From: Reyranella massiliensis 521
Lineage (GTDB): Bacteria; Pseudomonadota; Alphaproteobacteria; Reyranellales; Reyranellaceae
Direction: 5' to 3'
Length of the DNA stretch: 38,587 nt
Assembly (NCBI GenBank): GCA_945862125.1
Contig: CAMAYC010000039.1
Location: 1-38,587 of the forward strand
Part shown: piece by piece, positions 24,108 to 32,199 of the stretch
How the letters are laid out: the number at the start of each line of letters is the position of its first letter
How positions within the stretch are numbered: the first letter of the stretch is position 1
Notes under the pieces: generated by a model
Told to the model about the DNA's origin: nothing
Databases searched by the model: none
What the model saw: only the letters and a program-made list of their open reading frames with translations
Made by a program: the position numbers and the translations under genes

Positions 24108-25475
24108 TCATTTCATCCGGTCGAGCGCGGTCTGCACGAGCGCAAGCGCCACTTTGCAGTGCGACGATCGGAGAGGGTTCAATTCCCGACCGCTCCACAG
24201 GACGATGCGGATCTCGGAGCCGGTGAGTGATGGGCTGTTTGGAGCGCGATAGGTAGCGCGGATTATGGGCAGCACGTCGATGAGATTGGCCGGCATGTAT
24301 TGGGTTGGCCGACCGTCGGTCAGGACTCGAGCGCCCAGGCGTTCGAAGGCGGAAATGTGAACCTTCTCGCCGATCGAAGCCGAGTGCCGATCATAGCAGC
24401 CGTTGTAATCTCTCCAGCCGATGCCTCCTGTGGGATAGTTGCCGATCGAGCGTTGGGTCAGAGGAAATCGCTTGTAGACGCCGCGACGGGACTCATGACG
24501 TTCGGCCAATGACCAGTTCTTGTCATAGTGTCTCGGCGGAATATCGACGGGAAAGTCCGGATACCTGGCGCGCACCCGGCGCAGCATCCAGTCGAGCGTG
24601 ATGTCGTCCAGGGCGCACGGATTGTCCTGATGCCGCCGGACTTCGGGAATGTAGCTGCCGCCGATATCCGAATGCACGCCGGGAAACCAGACCTGCTCCG
24701 TCACGCTGGCAAATTGCTTGAACTTGGGCTTGCGCCAGATAGCGGCTTCGAACGGTTTGCGATGCTCGTCGATGGCAATCGCGTGGAGGTTCAGGCGGGT
24801 GATGGAGGAAAGTTCAACGCTATGGAACTGGTATCGGTCGCGATTGAGGACTTTCAAGCCTTCGAGGGGGATGCCGAGTGCTCCAACGGTATCGAACACG
24901 CCGACACACGATATCTGGAGCTGATCGCGAGAGTGAACATATGGCGTAAGCGAATGCCAGATACCAGGGTATCGCGCATTGGTCGGCGTACGGTAGTAAT
25001 GCCAGGCCATTGCCTCGTTTGCCGGTGTACAGTCGTTTGCGCGCAACAGGCCCGCAGCATGCACCATGCCGATCACTGATCGGGCGGTGTAGGCTCCTCG
25101 CGAGAATCCGAAGATGAAAATCTGGGCTCCCGGTTCGTAATGGAAAGACAGGAACTTGTAGGCGTTGCGCACTTTGTCGGGCAAATCCGATCCGAACGCC
25201 CCACCCAGGAAGCGATGCCGGTAACTTGTTCCGACACCGCGCTCGTAGAAGATCAGGTTGGGAATGCCTGTGCCGTCGTCGAGTGACGCGGCAGGTTTTT
25301 CCTGCGTTGTCGAATGGGTCGCTCGCCGTCGCTCAAGAGCCGCGGTGATCCTCTTCTGGATCCGCACGATGTTGGTGTCGGTTTCCCCGAAATCCTGATC
25401 ATTCCAGGTCCCGTCGAGCAGCAGAATGATTCGTTTGGTTGGCTTGCCTTGCGCCGTGAGCGTTGCGTTACTCAT
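24108..25475 (-). CDS. DUF2235 alpha/beta-hydrolase-like protein
   Basis: A 455-residue member of the DUF2235 family, which includes T6SS Tle1-like phospholipase effectors. The start IILLLDGTWNDQD and the nucleophile elbow FGFSRGAYTARS (GxSxG type, about residue 125) are diagnostic. HSDIGGSY (about 265) includes the conserved Asp. No VgrG, PAAR, immunity gene or signal peptide is seen nearby, so it may be a cytoplasmic hydrolase. GGGGAGAAACC precedes the ATG. GC is about 55-58% in sampled 60-base blocks, against about 65% around it, suggesting a later arrival. Confidence 0.85.
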   Translation of the reverse strand: MSNATLTAQGKPTKRIILLLDGTWNDQDFGETDTNIVRIQKRITAALERRRATHSTTQEKPAASLDDGTGIPNLIFYERGVGTSYRHRFLGGAFGSDLPDKVRNAYKFLSFHYEPGAQIFIFGFSRGAYTARSVIGMVHAAGLLRANDCTPANEAMAWHYYRTPTNARYPGIWHSLTPYVHSRDQLQISCVGVFDTVGALGIPLEGLKVLNRDRYQFHSVELSSITRLNLHAIAIDEHRKPFEAAIWRKPKFKQFASVTEQVWFPGVHSDIGGSYIPEVRRHQDNPCALDDITLDWMLRRVRARYPDFPVDIPPRHYDKNWSLAERHESRRGVYKRFPLTQRSIGNYPTGGIGWRDYNGCYDRHSASIGEKVHISAFERLGARVLTDGRPTQYMPANLIDVLPIIRATYRAPNSPSLTGSEIRIVLWSGRELNPLRSSHCKVALALVQTALDRMK

Positions 25476-25554
25476 GGTTTCTCCCCGCCTGTCGAGGAAC
25501 TAAACCATCAATGGAATGATCCTGCCACAATGCCCGCTTGTGCGCGTGCGCATA

Positions 25555-26949
25555 TCATCCCTTCGCCAGCGCCCGCACTTCGCGACTGGCCACGATCCTG
25601 CCGCTCGAATAGGCCTCGTGGTTGGCGTCGACGTCGCCCAGCTTGTAGCGGTAGTTCACCATCATGGCGTAGGACTGCCTGAAGCCGTTGGCGCTGGTGT
25701 CGGCCAGCCAGTTGATGCGCTCGACGATGGCGCCGTTGCCGAGATGGAAATGCGCCACACGGTCCAGCGCGCGGCCCTTGTCGTCGGCGGTCGTGAGGAA
25801 ATGCGCCGCCAGCCGCGACAGGATGGGCCGCAGCGCCTTGTCGATCGCAGGCACCTCCCACCAAGTCGGCTGGTCGAGCAGTTTGCGCACCGCCGCCGCG
25901 CCACGCGCCTCGCTGATTACCGGCACCAGCGAAGCCATTTCGCTCTGGGTCAGAGCGTCATCGCCCTCGTTCCTGAGGCGGCCGTCGATGTGCTGGCGCA
26001 GGCCCGGAATCGGCGACAGGGTGGCGAACTCCTTCACCTTCGGCAGTTCCTTGGCGAGCCGATCGGCCACGCGCTTGATCAGGAAGTTGCCGAAGCTGAT
26101 GCCGGCCAGGCCCTGCTGGCAGTTGGAGATGGAATAGAAGATGGCAGTGTTGGCATCGCCCGGATCGCTCGTCTCGGCACGGGCGTCGAGCAGGCTCTGC
26201 ACGTTGCCGGCGAGGCCCGCCACGAGGGCGACCTCGACGAAGATCAGCGGCTCGTCAGGCATGCGCGGATGGAAGAAGGCAAAGCAGCGCCGGTCGGAAT
26301 CGAGCCGGTTCTTCAGGTCTCGCCATGACCGGATGGCGTGGACCGCCTCGTAGGCGGTCAGCTTCTCCAAGAGCATGGCGGGAGAGCGCCAGTCGATGCG
26401 TACCAGGTCGAGGAAGCCGACATCGAACCAGGCGCCGAGCAGGGGCCGCAGGTCTTCGCTCAAGGCACGGGCGGCGGCATCGCTGCGGCCGAGCGCCAGC
26501 AGTTCGGCGCGGAGGTCGACAACGAACTTCACGCCCTGTGGCACGCCCACGAATTCGCGCAGCAGCCGCACCGCCGGCGGCTCCAGCGCCCGGCGCAGCG
26601 CCCGCGCCGGCTCCTTGGACGCGCGCCAGCGCTCGACGGCGGCCATCGCCGCCTCGCGCGGCAAACCGTAATCATTCGCCAGCGTCAGCAGAAATTTCTT
26701 CCGGCCGGCGGGCGACAGCGAGAGATAGGCTTGGCCGAGCTCGGCGGCGCGCCCACGCCGGGCCGTCTCGCCGCCCTTGCCCGCGAGGCAGGCATCGATG
26801 CGGCTTTTCAGGCGCGGGATGTCGTCGTCGGGCAGATCTGGGCGGAGCGGGGCCCCCACCGCCTCGCGGGCACCGCGGGCGGTGTCGATGAAGGCGGTGC
26901 GCAGGCGTTCGAGCGTGCGGTCGACGGTATCGGAGAAGGGAAGTGCCAT
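25555..26949 (-). CDS. Malonyl-CoA decarboxylase
   Basis: Converts malonyl-CoA to acetyl-CoA and CO2. The 464 residues cover the N-terminal helical domain (about 1-160) and the C-terminal GNAT-like catalytic domain. Visible catalytic stretches are EFATLSPIPGLRQHI (Ser) and VAHFHLGNGA (His). ISNCQQGLAGISFGNFLIK and HPRMPDEPLIFVEVAL are also family typical. In rhizobia the orthologue (MatA) is beside matB and matC; here neither is present, so it stands alone, between DUF2235 and the kinase gene, and may balance malonyl-CoA for fatty-acid metabolism. Confidence 0.93.
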   Translation of the reverse strand: MALPFSDTVDRTLERLRTAFIDTARGAREAVGAPLRPDLPDDDIPRLKSRIDACLAGKGGETARRGRAAELGQAYLSLSPAGRKKFLLTLANDYGLPREAAMAAVERWRASKEPARALRRALEPPAVRLLREFVGVPQGVKFVVDLRAELLALGRSDAAARALSEDLRPLLGAWFDVGFLDLVRIDWRSPAMLLEKLTAYEAVHAIRSWRDLKNRLDSDRRCFAFFHPRMPDEPLIFVEVALVAGLAGNVQSLLDARAETSDPGDANTAIFYSISNCQQGLAGISFGNFLIKRVADRLAKELPKVKEFATLSPIPGLRQHIDGRLRNEGDDALTQSEMASLVPVISEARGAAAVRKLLDQPTWWEVPAIDKALRPILSRLAAHFLTTADDKGRALDRVAHFHLGNGAIVERINWLADTSANGFRQSYAMMVNYRYKLGDVDANHEAYSSGRIVASREVRALAKG

Positions 26950-27005
26950 GCGCCGATTATGTCACGGCAGATGTGGCACTCCAGTGGCAGCACATGAACG
27001 GGCCT

Positions 27006-28109
27006 TTACCCCTGATGTCGCAGGCCGACTCCGGCTTCCGGGAGGTCGCGCGGAAAGTCGATGGTGAAGGAGGCCCCTTTCCCGGCGGGATTGGCGCCGG
27101 CCGAGAGTTGCCCCTGGAGTTGCTCCACCAGGACGGTCACTACCTTGATGCCGAGGCCATCGCTCTTGAACTTGCCCACGGCAAATCCTTCCGGCAGGCC
27201 ATTGCCGTGGTCGAGGATGCGAAGCTCATGGTGTCCTGCTGCGCCTGGCCCGAAGGTGATCCCGATCGGGCTCGCACCGTACTTTTTCGCATTGGTCGCC
27301 AACTCGTTCACGATCAGTCCGATCGCCAGCACCTGCGTCGTCGGGACGGTGGTTTCCGTGCCGTCGACGTCGATGACGACATCGAGCACCTCCGCCAGCT
27401 CGGCGCAGAGGCGGCGCAGATAGGCCACGATCGACACTCGCTCGATAGACTCGTCGGCGGAGAAGTTCCGGTGCACGCGCGCCACGGCCAGAACGCGGTT
27501 GGAGGCAATGGTGAGTTGCTGCGCCGTTTCGGGCGCCTGGGTGACCCGGCTTTGCAGGTTGAGCAGGCTCGCGACGAGCTGCAGGCTGTTCATGGCACGG
27601 TGATCGATCTCACGTGCCAGGATTGCCGCCCGCGTGGCGGCGGCGCGGGCGGTCAGGCGCAGTTCCATCTGGTCGGTGACCAGCGCGGCCAGTGTCTCGA
27701 GATGGCGCCGCTGCCGCTCATCGTCTGACCGGGGTTGATGGTCGATCACGCAGAGTGCGCCAAGTTCGTGGCCGTCGTGCGTGATCAGGGGGGCGCTCGC
27801 AAAGAAGCCGACGCCGAATTCACCCCGGATCAGAGCTTCCATGGTAGGGACGGCGGTGACCGTGCCCCATCGGACTTCGGTCTTGTCGAGGCCATGGTGC
27901 GACTTGAACCACAGCCGGTCGCGATCGAGGAAGCTGATGATGGCAATCGGGGCATCGAAGATGTCGGCGGCCAGCGCCGTGATGCGGTCGAACGCCACCT
28001 CGGGCGGCGTATCGAGAATCTCGTAGCGCCTCACATGGGCGAGGCGATGGGTTTCTTCATCCGTTCGAGAGACGGGTGGCGAGACATTTGAGTCGACGAG
28101 ATGCAGCAT
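27006..28109 (-). CDS. GAF-domain sensor histidine kinase (HisKA_2/HWE type)
   Basis: Soluble two-component kinase of 367 residues. An N-terminal GAF domain (about 30-150) is followed by a HisKA_2 dimerisation domain with the phospho-acceptor H170 in REIDHRAMNSLQLVASLL and an HATPase domain with the N-box NELATNAKKYG (about 270) and GNGLPEGF plus DGLGIKVV glycine-rich motifs. Compared with typical GAF kinases of this type, the segment between HGLD and the FFASAPL strand is shorter and lacks the SFCxHAI-type helix. No response regulator is adjacent; the Crp/Fnr gene lies 131 bp upstream on the same strand. GGGGGGT precedes the ATG. Confidence 0.9.
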   Translation of the reverse strand: MLHLVDSNVSPPVSRTDEETHRLAHVRRYEILDTPPEVAFDRITALAADIFDAPIAIISFLDRDRLWFKSHHGLDKTEVRWGTVTAVPTMEALIRGEFGVGFFASAPLITHDGHELGALCVIDHQPRSDDERQRRHLETLAALVTDQMELRLTARAAATRAAILAREIDHRAMNSLQLVASLLNLQSRVTQAPETAQQLTIASNRVLAVARVHRNFSADESIERVSIVAYLRRLCAELAEVLDVVIDVDGTETTVPTTQVLAIGLIVNELATNAKKYGASPIGITFGPGAAGHHELRILDHGNGLPEGFAVGKFKSDGLGIKVVTVLVEQLQGQLSAGANPAGKGASFTIDFPRDLPEAGVGLRHQG

Positions 28110-28240
28110 TGTGGACCCCCCTTGCGCGGGTACCGCGAAGCATCTCCTTCTGTCTGTCCGGTGCCCGACGCACCGTGGCAGTTGGAGCGCCCGAGAGTCT
28201 GTCCTCTATTGACCACTTCCGAAGATGTGCGGTTGGCCAT

Positions 28241-28915
28241 TCAGGCTTCGTCGCGTAGCAACACGCTCAGCAGGGAGCTGTGGATCTGCAGGTGGCCGTT
28301 GTAAGTGATGAAGCCCAACTTCCTGAACTTGTTCATGAAATGGCTGACCCGGGGGCGCGTGGTGCCGATGATCTCGGCCAGCGTTTCCTGGCTGATGGGT
28401 GTCGTGATGGGCTGCGGTCCGCCGTCCTTGCCGAAATTCGCCAGCAAGAGCAGGGTGCGGGCCAGCCGCTTTTCGCTCGAATTGAAGAGCTGGTCGACCA
28501 GGTCCTCCTCGACGCGGCTGTTGCGGGTCAGCAGATGGGCGATGAAAACTTCGCCGAACGATGGCTCGGCGTGGAGCACGCGAATCATCTCGGCCTTGCC
28601 GACACGCGTGACTTCGCTTTCGATCATGGCCCTCGCCGTTGCCAGGCGCAGCGGCTGGCCGATCAGGCATCCCTCGCCGAAAAACTCACCCGGTCCCAGG
28701 AGCGCCACGACCGCTTCCTTGCCCTGCTTGGACGCGACGGAGATCTTGATCTTGCCCTTCTGGACATAGAAAACGGCGTCGGCCGGGCTCGACTGCGGGA
28801 AGATGACAGCGTTCTTCTTGTAAGCCGCCACGCTGCGGCCATGGCTGACGGTGGCGAGAAACGCCTTCGGATTGAAGATGGACTTGGCTTTAGTGGACTT
28901 AGCTTTTCTGGCCAT
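28241..28915 (-). CDS. Crp/Fnr family transcriptional regulator
   Basis: A 224-residue regulator. A short basic N-terminus (MARKAKSTKAK) precedes a cyclic-nucleotide-binding-type beta-roll (GPGEFFGEGCLIG), then the dimerisation helix and a C-terminal winged helix with ISQETLAEIIGTTRPRVSHF as the recognition HTH. No Cys cluster is seen, so it is not FNR-type. The two window cyclases could supply cAMP, but the ligand-binding Arg/Ser pattern of CRP is not clear here. ATG 28915 has GGAAGGG 8 bases upstream; an in-frame ATG at 28969 would add 18 residues of unlikely character. The kinase gene follows. Confidence 0.9.
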   Translation of the reverse strand: MARKAKSTKAKSIFNPKAFLATVSHGRSVAAYKKNAVIFPQSSPADAVFYVQKGKIKISVASKQGKEAVVALLGPGEFFGEGCLIGQPLRLATARAMIESEVTRVGKAEMIRVLHAEPSFGEVFIAHLLTRNSRVEEDLVDQLFNSSEKRLARTLLLLANFGKDGGPQPITTPISQETLAEIIGTTRPRVSHFMNKFRKLGFITYNGHLQIHSSLLSVLLRDEA

Positions 28916-29029
28916 GGCCACCCTTCCGGCGCGAACAGCCGCGCCGGCCCAATGTACGCTACCGGACAAAGCGAGTCCGACGAATCATCCTCCTCACGCT
29001 GTTCAAAAGGAGACAGTCTTTTCAGGCGC

Positions 29030-29662
29030 TTACGCCGGCTCCAGCGCCCGCCACAGGTACCAGCTCGCCACTGTGCGGTAGGGTCGCCATTTCTCGCCGG
29101 CCTTTTCCAAAGCCTGCGGCGAGGGCAGGGCGCGCTTCCTGAAAGCCTTCGCATAGGCCTTGCGCAGGCTGTAGTCGTCGAGCGGCAGCACGTCGGGGCG
29201 GCCGAGGCGGAACATCAGGAACATCTCGGCGCTCCAGCGGCCGATGCCGCGGACCCTCACCAGCCGCTCGATCAGCTCGGCGTCTGAAAGATCGTGCGCT
29301 TGTTCGAGCGTCGGCAACTCGCCGCCGGCCACGCGGCGCGCGAGATCCTGCACCGCCAGCACCTTGGCGCGCGACAGGCCGCAGCCGCGCAGTCTCTCGT
29401 CCGGCGTCGCCAGGATGTGGCGCGGTGTAAAGCCCGCCGTTGCCCGCGGATAGAGGGCCTCGACGCGGCCGTAGATCGTGGCCGCCGCCTTGTTGGAAAG
29501 TTGCTGATAGACGATGGCCTCAGCCAGGGCACCGAACACGCTGCGCGACGCTTTTAGCTCCATCTTGAAGGGGCCGATCGTTTCGATGACCGCGGCCAGC
29601 GCCGGATCGGCTGCCTTGAGATGCGCGACCGCCTTGGCGGCCTTGAATGGAAAGCCGCTCAT
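29030..29662 (-). CDS. DNA-3-methyladenine glycosylase II family protein (AlkA-like, HhH-GPD)
   Basis: Removes alkylated purines from DNA to start base-excision repair. The 210 residues form the HhH-GPD fold: LVRVRGIGRWSAEMFLMF is the helix-hairpin-helix, and DVLPLDDYSLRK carries the catalytic Asp (D153, in the second position of DD as in AlkA). It lacks the N-terminal AlkA extension, so it resembles the shorter Mag1-type proteins. Its ATG overlaps the ogt stop by four bases (29659-29662), which links the two alkylation-repair enzymes in one transcript. Confidence 0.9.
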   Translation of the reverse strand: MSGFPFKAAKAVAHLKAADPALAAVIETIGPFKMELKASRSVFGALAEAIVYQQLSNKAAATIYGRVEALYPRATAGFTPRHILATPDERLRGCGLSRAKVLAVQDLARRVAGGELPTLEQAHDLSDAELIERLVRVRGIGRWSAEMFLMFRLGRPDVLPLDDYSLRKAYAKAFRKRALPSPQALEKAGEKWRPYRTVASWYLWRALEPA

Positions 29663-30207
29663 CGTGCCGCGAACAGCGGCCCGGCGCCCACTTCCGGAGC
29701 GCCCTCGATCTCCAGCATGCGCCGCTTGGTCGAGACGCCGCCGGTGGCCGAGAAGCCGCCCATCTTGCCGTCGGCGCCCAGCACGCGGTGGCAGGGCACG
29801 ATGATGGCCACGGGATTGCGGCCCAGCGCCTGGCCGACTTCGCGCGATTCGTGCGGCACACCGAGGCGCCTGGCGATCTCACCATAGGTCATGGTGCGGC
29901 CGGGCGGGATGGTGCGCGCCACCTCGTAGACCTTGCGGTGGAATTCTGGCGCGGATTCCAGATCGAGCGGAATGTCGGCGAGGTCGGCTGCTTCGCCCTT
30001 CAGGAGTTGCAGCACGCGTTCGATGGCGCGGCCGACACCTGAGGGCGGCTCGCCCTCGACGGCGTCGGGCCACCGTCGCTGCACGCGCTTGCGCGTGGCG
30101 TCGGCCGTCTTCTCCGGCAGTTGCAGCCCCGCGATGCCGCGACCACTCCAGGCGAGGCCGCAGGTGCCGATCGGCGAGTCGAACAGGGTGAAACCCAGCG
30201 TGCTCAT
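29659..30207 (-). CDS. ogt: Methylated-DNA-[protein]-cysteine S-methyltransferase
   Basis: Suicide repair enzyme that moves the methyl group from O6-methylguanine to its own cysteine. It has 182 residues with the PCHRV motif containing C129 in AIIVPCHRVLGADG. The upstream GQALGRNPVA helix and PPGRTMTYGEIARRLG wing are present, and an N-terminal RNase-H-like domain precedes them. It is the first gene of the ogt-AlkA-like pair, with coupled overlap. There is no Ada N-terminal domain, so it is Ogt-type rather than an Ada regulator. It is divergent from btaA. Confidence 0.93.
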   Translation of the reverse strand: MSTLGFTLFDSPIGTCGLAWSGRGIAGLQLPEKTADATRKRVQRRWPDAVEGEPPSGVGRAIERVLQLLKGEAADLADIPLDLESAPEFHRKVYEVARTIPPGRTMTYGEIARRLGVPHESREVGQALGRNPVAIIVPCHRVLGADGKMGGFSATGGVSTKRRMLEIEGAPEVGAGPLFAAR

Positions 30208-30250
30208 GGTTGCAAATTCCCTCTAACCGGACATCCCGTCAAGTCGGCGT

Positions 30251-30284
30251 CTGTCATCAAACTGGCACTTCAAGTGGATACATT
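30251..30284 (+). promoter_or_regulatory. PhoB box and -10 of btaAB
   Basis: The two half-sites CTGTCAT (30251-30257) and CTGGCAC (30262-30268) are spaced by four bases, matching the Pho box consensus of 7-bp repeats with a 4-bp gap. TACATT (30279-30284) lies 10 bp after the box and resembles a -10; PhoB would replace the -35 contact. The geometry is that of PhoB-activated promoters. It puts transcription start near 30290, just before the probable btaA start codon, and it predicts btaAB induction under phosphate starvation. Confidence 0.72.
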
Positions 30285-30315
30285 GTGCGAGTCGAGTAGA
30301 GCCGGAGTTGTGTGG

Positions 30316-31548
30316 TTGGCCTATCCGCGAAACGAGAGCAATGTTCGCCTGAAACAGGCGGTTCGCCGCAGTCGCGTCCTGTCCCGCGAGGGACTTCTGG
30401 AGCACGTCTTCGAACGGCTGTTCCGCGGCCTCGTCTACACCCAGATATGGGAAGATCCTGAAGTCGATCTCGAGGCATTGGCACTCACGCCCGACAGCCA
30501 TGTCGTGGCGATCGCCTCGGGCGGCTGCAACGTCCTTTCCTACTTGACCGCGGGACCTGCGCGAATCACGGCGGTCGATCTCAGCCGCGCACATGTGGCG
30601 CTCAACCGATTGAAGCTTGTGGCGGCCAGCCGCCTGCCGTCGTGGGAAATGTTCTACCGCTTCTTCGGCTCGGCCGACGATGAAGCCAATGTTGCGGCCT
30701 ATGACCGGCTGCTGGCGCCGCATCTTGATCCCGAGACCCGCGCCTACTGGCAGAGCCGGCGCCTGCAGCATTTCGGGCGGCGACGGATCTCGATCTTCGC
30801 CCGCAACGCCTATCGCCACGGCCTGCTCGGCCGCTTCATCGGCCTCGCCCATGCCGCCGCGCGCCTTCATGGCGTCGACCTGCGCGACCTGCTGAGCGCC
30901 CGCACGATGGACGAGCAGCGCCAGTTCTTCGACACGGTATTGTCGCCGCTGTTCGACCGCCGCGCCGTGCGCTGGGCGACCGGCAACCGCCTCTCGCTCT
31001 ATGGCCTCGGCATCCCACCCGCGCAGTACGAGGCGCTAGCCGGCGGCCGTGGCATGAATTCGGTGCTGCGCGAACGGGTCGAGCGGCTGGCCTGCGGGTT
31101 CAGCCTCAACGACAACTACTTCGCCTGGCAGGCCTTCGGCCGTGGTTATGGCGGCGGCGAGCTGGGCCCGTTGCCGCCTTACCTGAGGCGCGACCAGTTC
31201 GAGTTCGTGCGGGCCCGCGCCGATCGCGTCGAGGTGATGAACCGCTCGGTCACCGAATACCTCGCCTCCTGTCCAGACTCCTCGCGCGACCGCTATGTGC
31301 TGCTCGATGCCCAGGACTGGATGACCGACGACCAGCTGAACGCGTTGTGGCGCGAGATCACGCGCACTGCGCGGCCCGGCGCCCGGGTGATCTTCCGGAC
31401 CGCGGCCGAACCGTCACTGCTGGACGGCCGCCTTGATCCGGTGCTGCTGGACCGCTGGCACTATGAGGCTGAGGCCTCGCAGGAATTCACGGCGCGCGAC
31501 CGGTCCGCGATCTACGGCGGCTTCCACCTCTATATCCTGAAGGACTGA
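30316..31548 (+). CDS. btaA: BtaA: S-adenosylmethionine:diacylglycerol 3-amino-3-carboxypropyltransferase
   Basis: First step of betaine-lipid (DGTS) synthesis: moves the 3-amino-3-carboxypropyl group of SAM onto diacylglycerol (DUF3419 family). Conserved FRGLVYTQIWEDPEVD near the N-terminus, VAIASGGCNVLSYL as SAM-binding loop, and FALND-type FSLNDNYFAWQAFGRGYG are seen. About 410 residues. The frame is open back to about 30121, but that part overlaps ogt antisense and the Pho promoter. TTG 30316 has GGAG 8 bases upstream and lies after the inferred transcription start near 30290; GTG 30310 is an alternative. btaB follows 3 bp after the stop. Confidence 0.9.
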   Translation: MAYPRNESNVRLKQAVRRSRVLSREGLLEHVFERLFRGLVYTQIWEDPEVDLEALALTPDSHVVAIASGGCNVLSYLTAGPARITAVDLSRAHVALNRLKLVAASRLPSWEMFYRFFGSADDEANVAAYDRLLAPHLDPETRAYWQSRRLQHFGRRRISIFARNAYRHGLLGRFIGLAHAAARLHGVDLRDLLSARTMDEQRQFFDTVLSPLFDRRAVRWATGNRLSLYGLGIPPAQYEALAGGRGMNSVLRERVERLACGFSLNDNYFAWQAFGRGYGGGELGPLPPYLRRDQFEFVRARADRVEVMNRSVTEYLASCPDSSRDRYVLLDAQDWMTDDQLNALWREITRTARPGARVIFRTAAEPSLLDGRLDPVLLDRWHYEAEASQEFTARDRSAIYGGFHLYILKD

Positions 31549-31551
31549 GCG

Positions 31552-32199
31552 GTGAGCGACACCGTCGCCATGTCCAACCTGATGGACCGGATCTACCGCC
31601 GGCAGCGCCATCTCTACGACAGCACGCGCAAATACTACCTGCTCGGCCGCGACCGGCTGATCGAGCGCCTGTCGCCGCCGCCGGGCGGACGGGTATTGGA
31701 AATTGGCTGCGGCACGGCGCGCAACCTCGTGGCGGCGGCGGGCGCCTATCCGCAGGCCCAGTTCTACGGCATCGACATCTCGCCTGCGATGCTCGAGACG
31801 GCGGGCGCCAAGGTCGCGCGCGAGGGTCTGTCGCCGCGCATTCGCCTGGCCTGTGCCGACGCCACCCGGTTCGATCCCGCGTTGCTGTTCGGCGTGCCGG
31901 GCTTCTCGCGCATCTTCCTGTCCTACAGCCTGTCGATGATCCCGGAATGGCGTTTGGCGCTGGGCCAAGCCCTGACCTGGGTGCAGCCCGGCGGTGAGCT
32001 GCACATCGTCGATTTCGGCGGCCAAGAGGAGCTGCCGCGCTGGTTCCGCCGCGGGTTGCGGACTTGGCTGGCGCAGTTCCATGTCGATCCGCGCGACGGT
32101 CTGGAGGCGGCTTTCGCCGCCTTCGATGGAGGGACGCTGCTGGCATTCGAGCGGCCCTATCGTGGCTATGCGCAGTACGGCGTGTTCCGGCGGGATTGA
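31552..32199 (+). CDS. btaB: BtaB: diacylglycerylhomoserine N-methyltransferase
   Basis: Class I SAM methyltransferase that trimethylates diacylglycerylhomoserine to DGTS, the betaine lipid that can replace phospholipids when phosphate is scarce. The 215 residues carry motif I VLEIGCGTARNL, followed by YGIDISPAML and the family-typical SYSLSMIPEW. The GTG start is preceded by AGGA (31541-31544). The gene is 3 bp after btaA, so the pair is one operon under the Pho box at 30251. Assignment as BtaB rather than another methyltransferase rests on the btaA neighbour and the motif pattern. Confidence 0.92.
   Translation: MSDTVAMSNLMDRIYRRQRHLYDSTRKYYLLGRDRLIERLSPPPGGRVLEIGCGTARNLVAAAGAYPQAQFYGIDISPAMLETAGAKVAREGLSPRIRLACADATRFDPALLFGVPGFSRIFLSYSLSMIPEWRLALGQALTWVQPGGELHIVDFGGQEELPRWFRRGLRTWLAQFHVDPRDGLEAAFAAFDGGTLLAFERPYRGYAQYGVFRRD

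Noticed and set aside
24172..24204. T-arm-like sequence (GGGTTCAATTCCC with a downstream CCGCTCCA) inside the DUF2235 gene
   Set aside because: Only three of five T-stem pairs form and no matching acceptor, D- or anticodon arm is found upstream; it is coding sequence, not a tRNA or an attachment-site scar.
30121..30315. Upstream in-frame extension of btaA
   Set aside because: Overlaps the ogt gene antisense and contains the Pho box and -10, so it is promoter, not coding.
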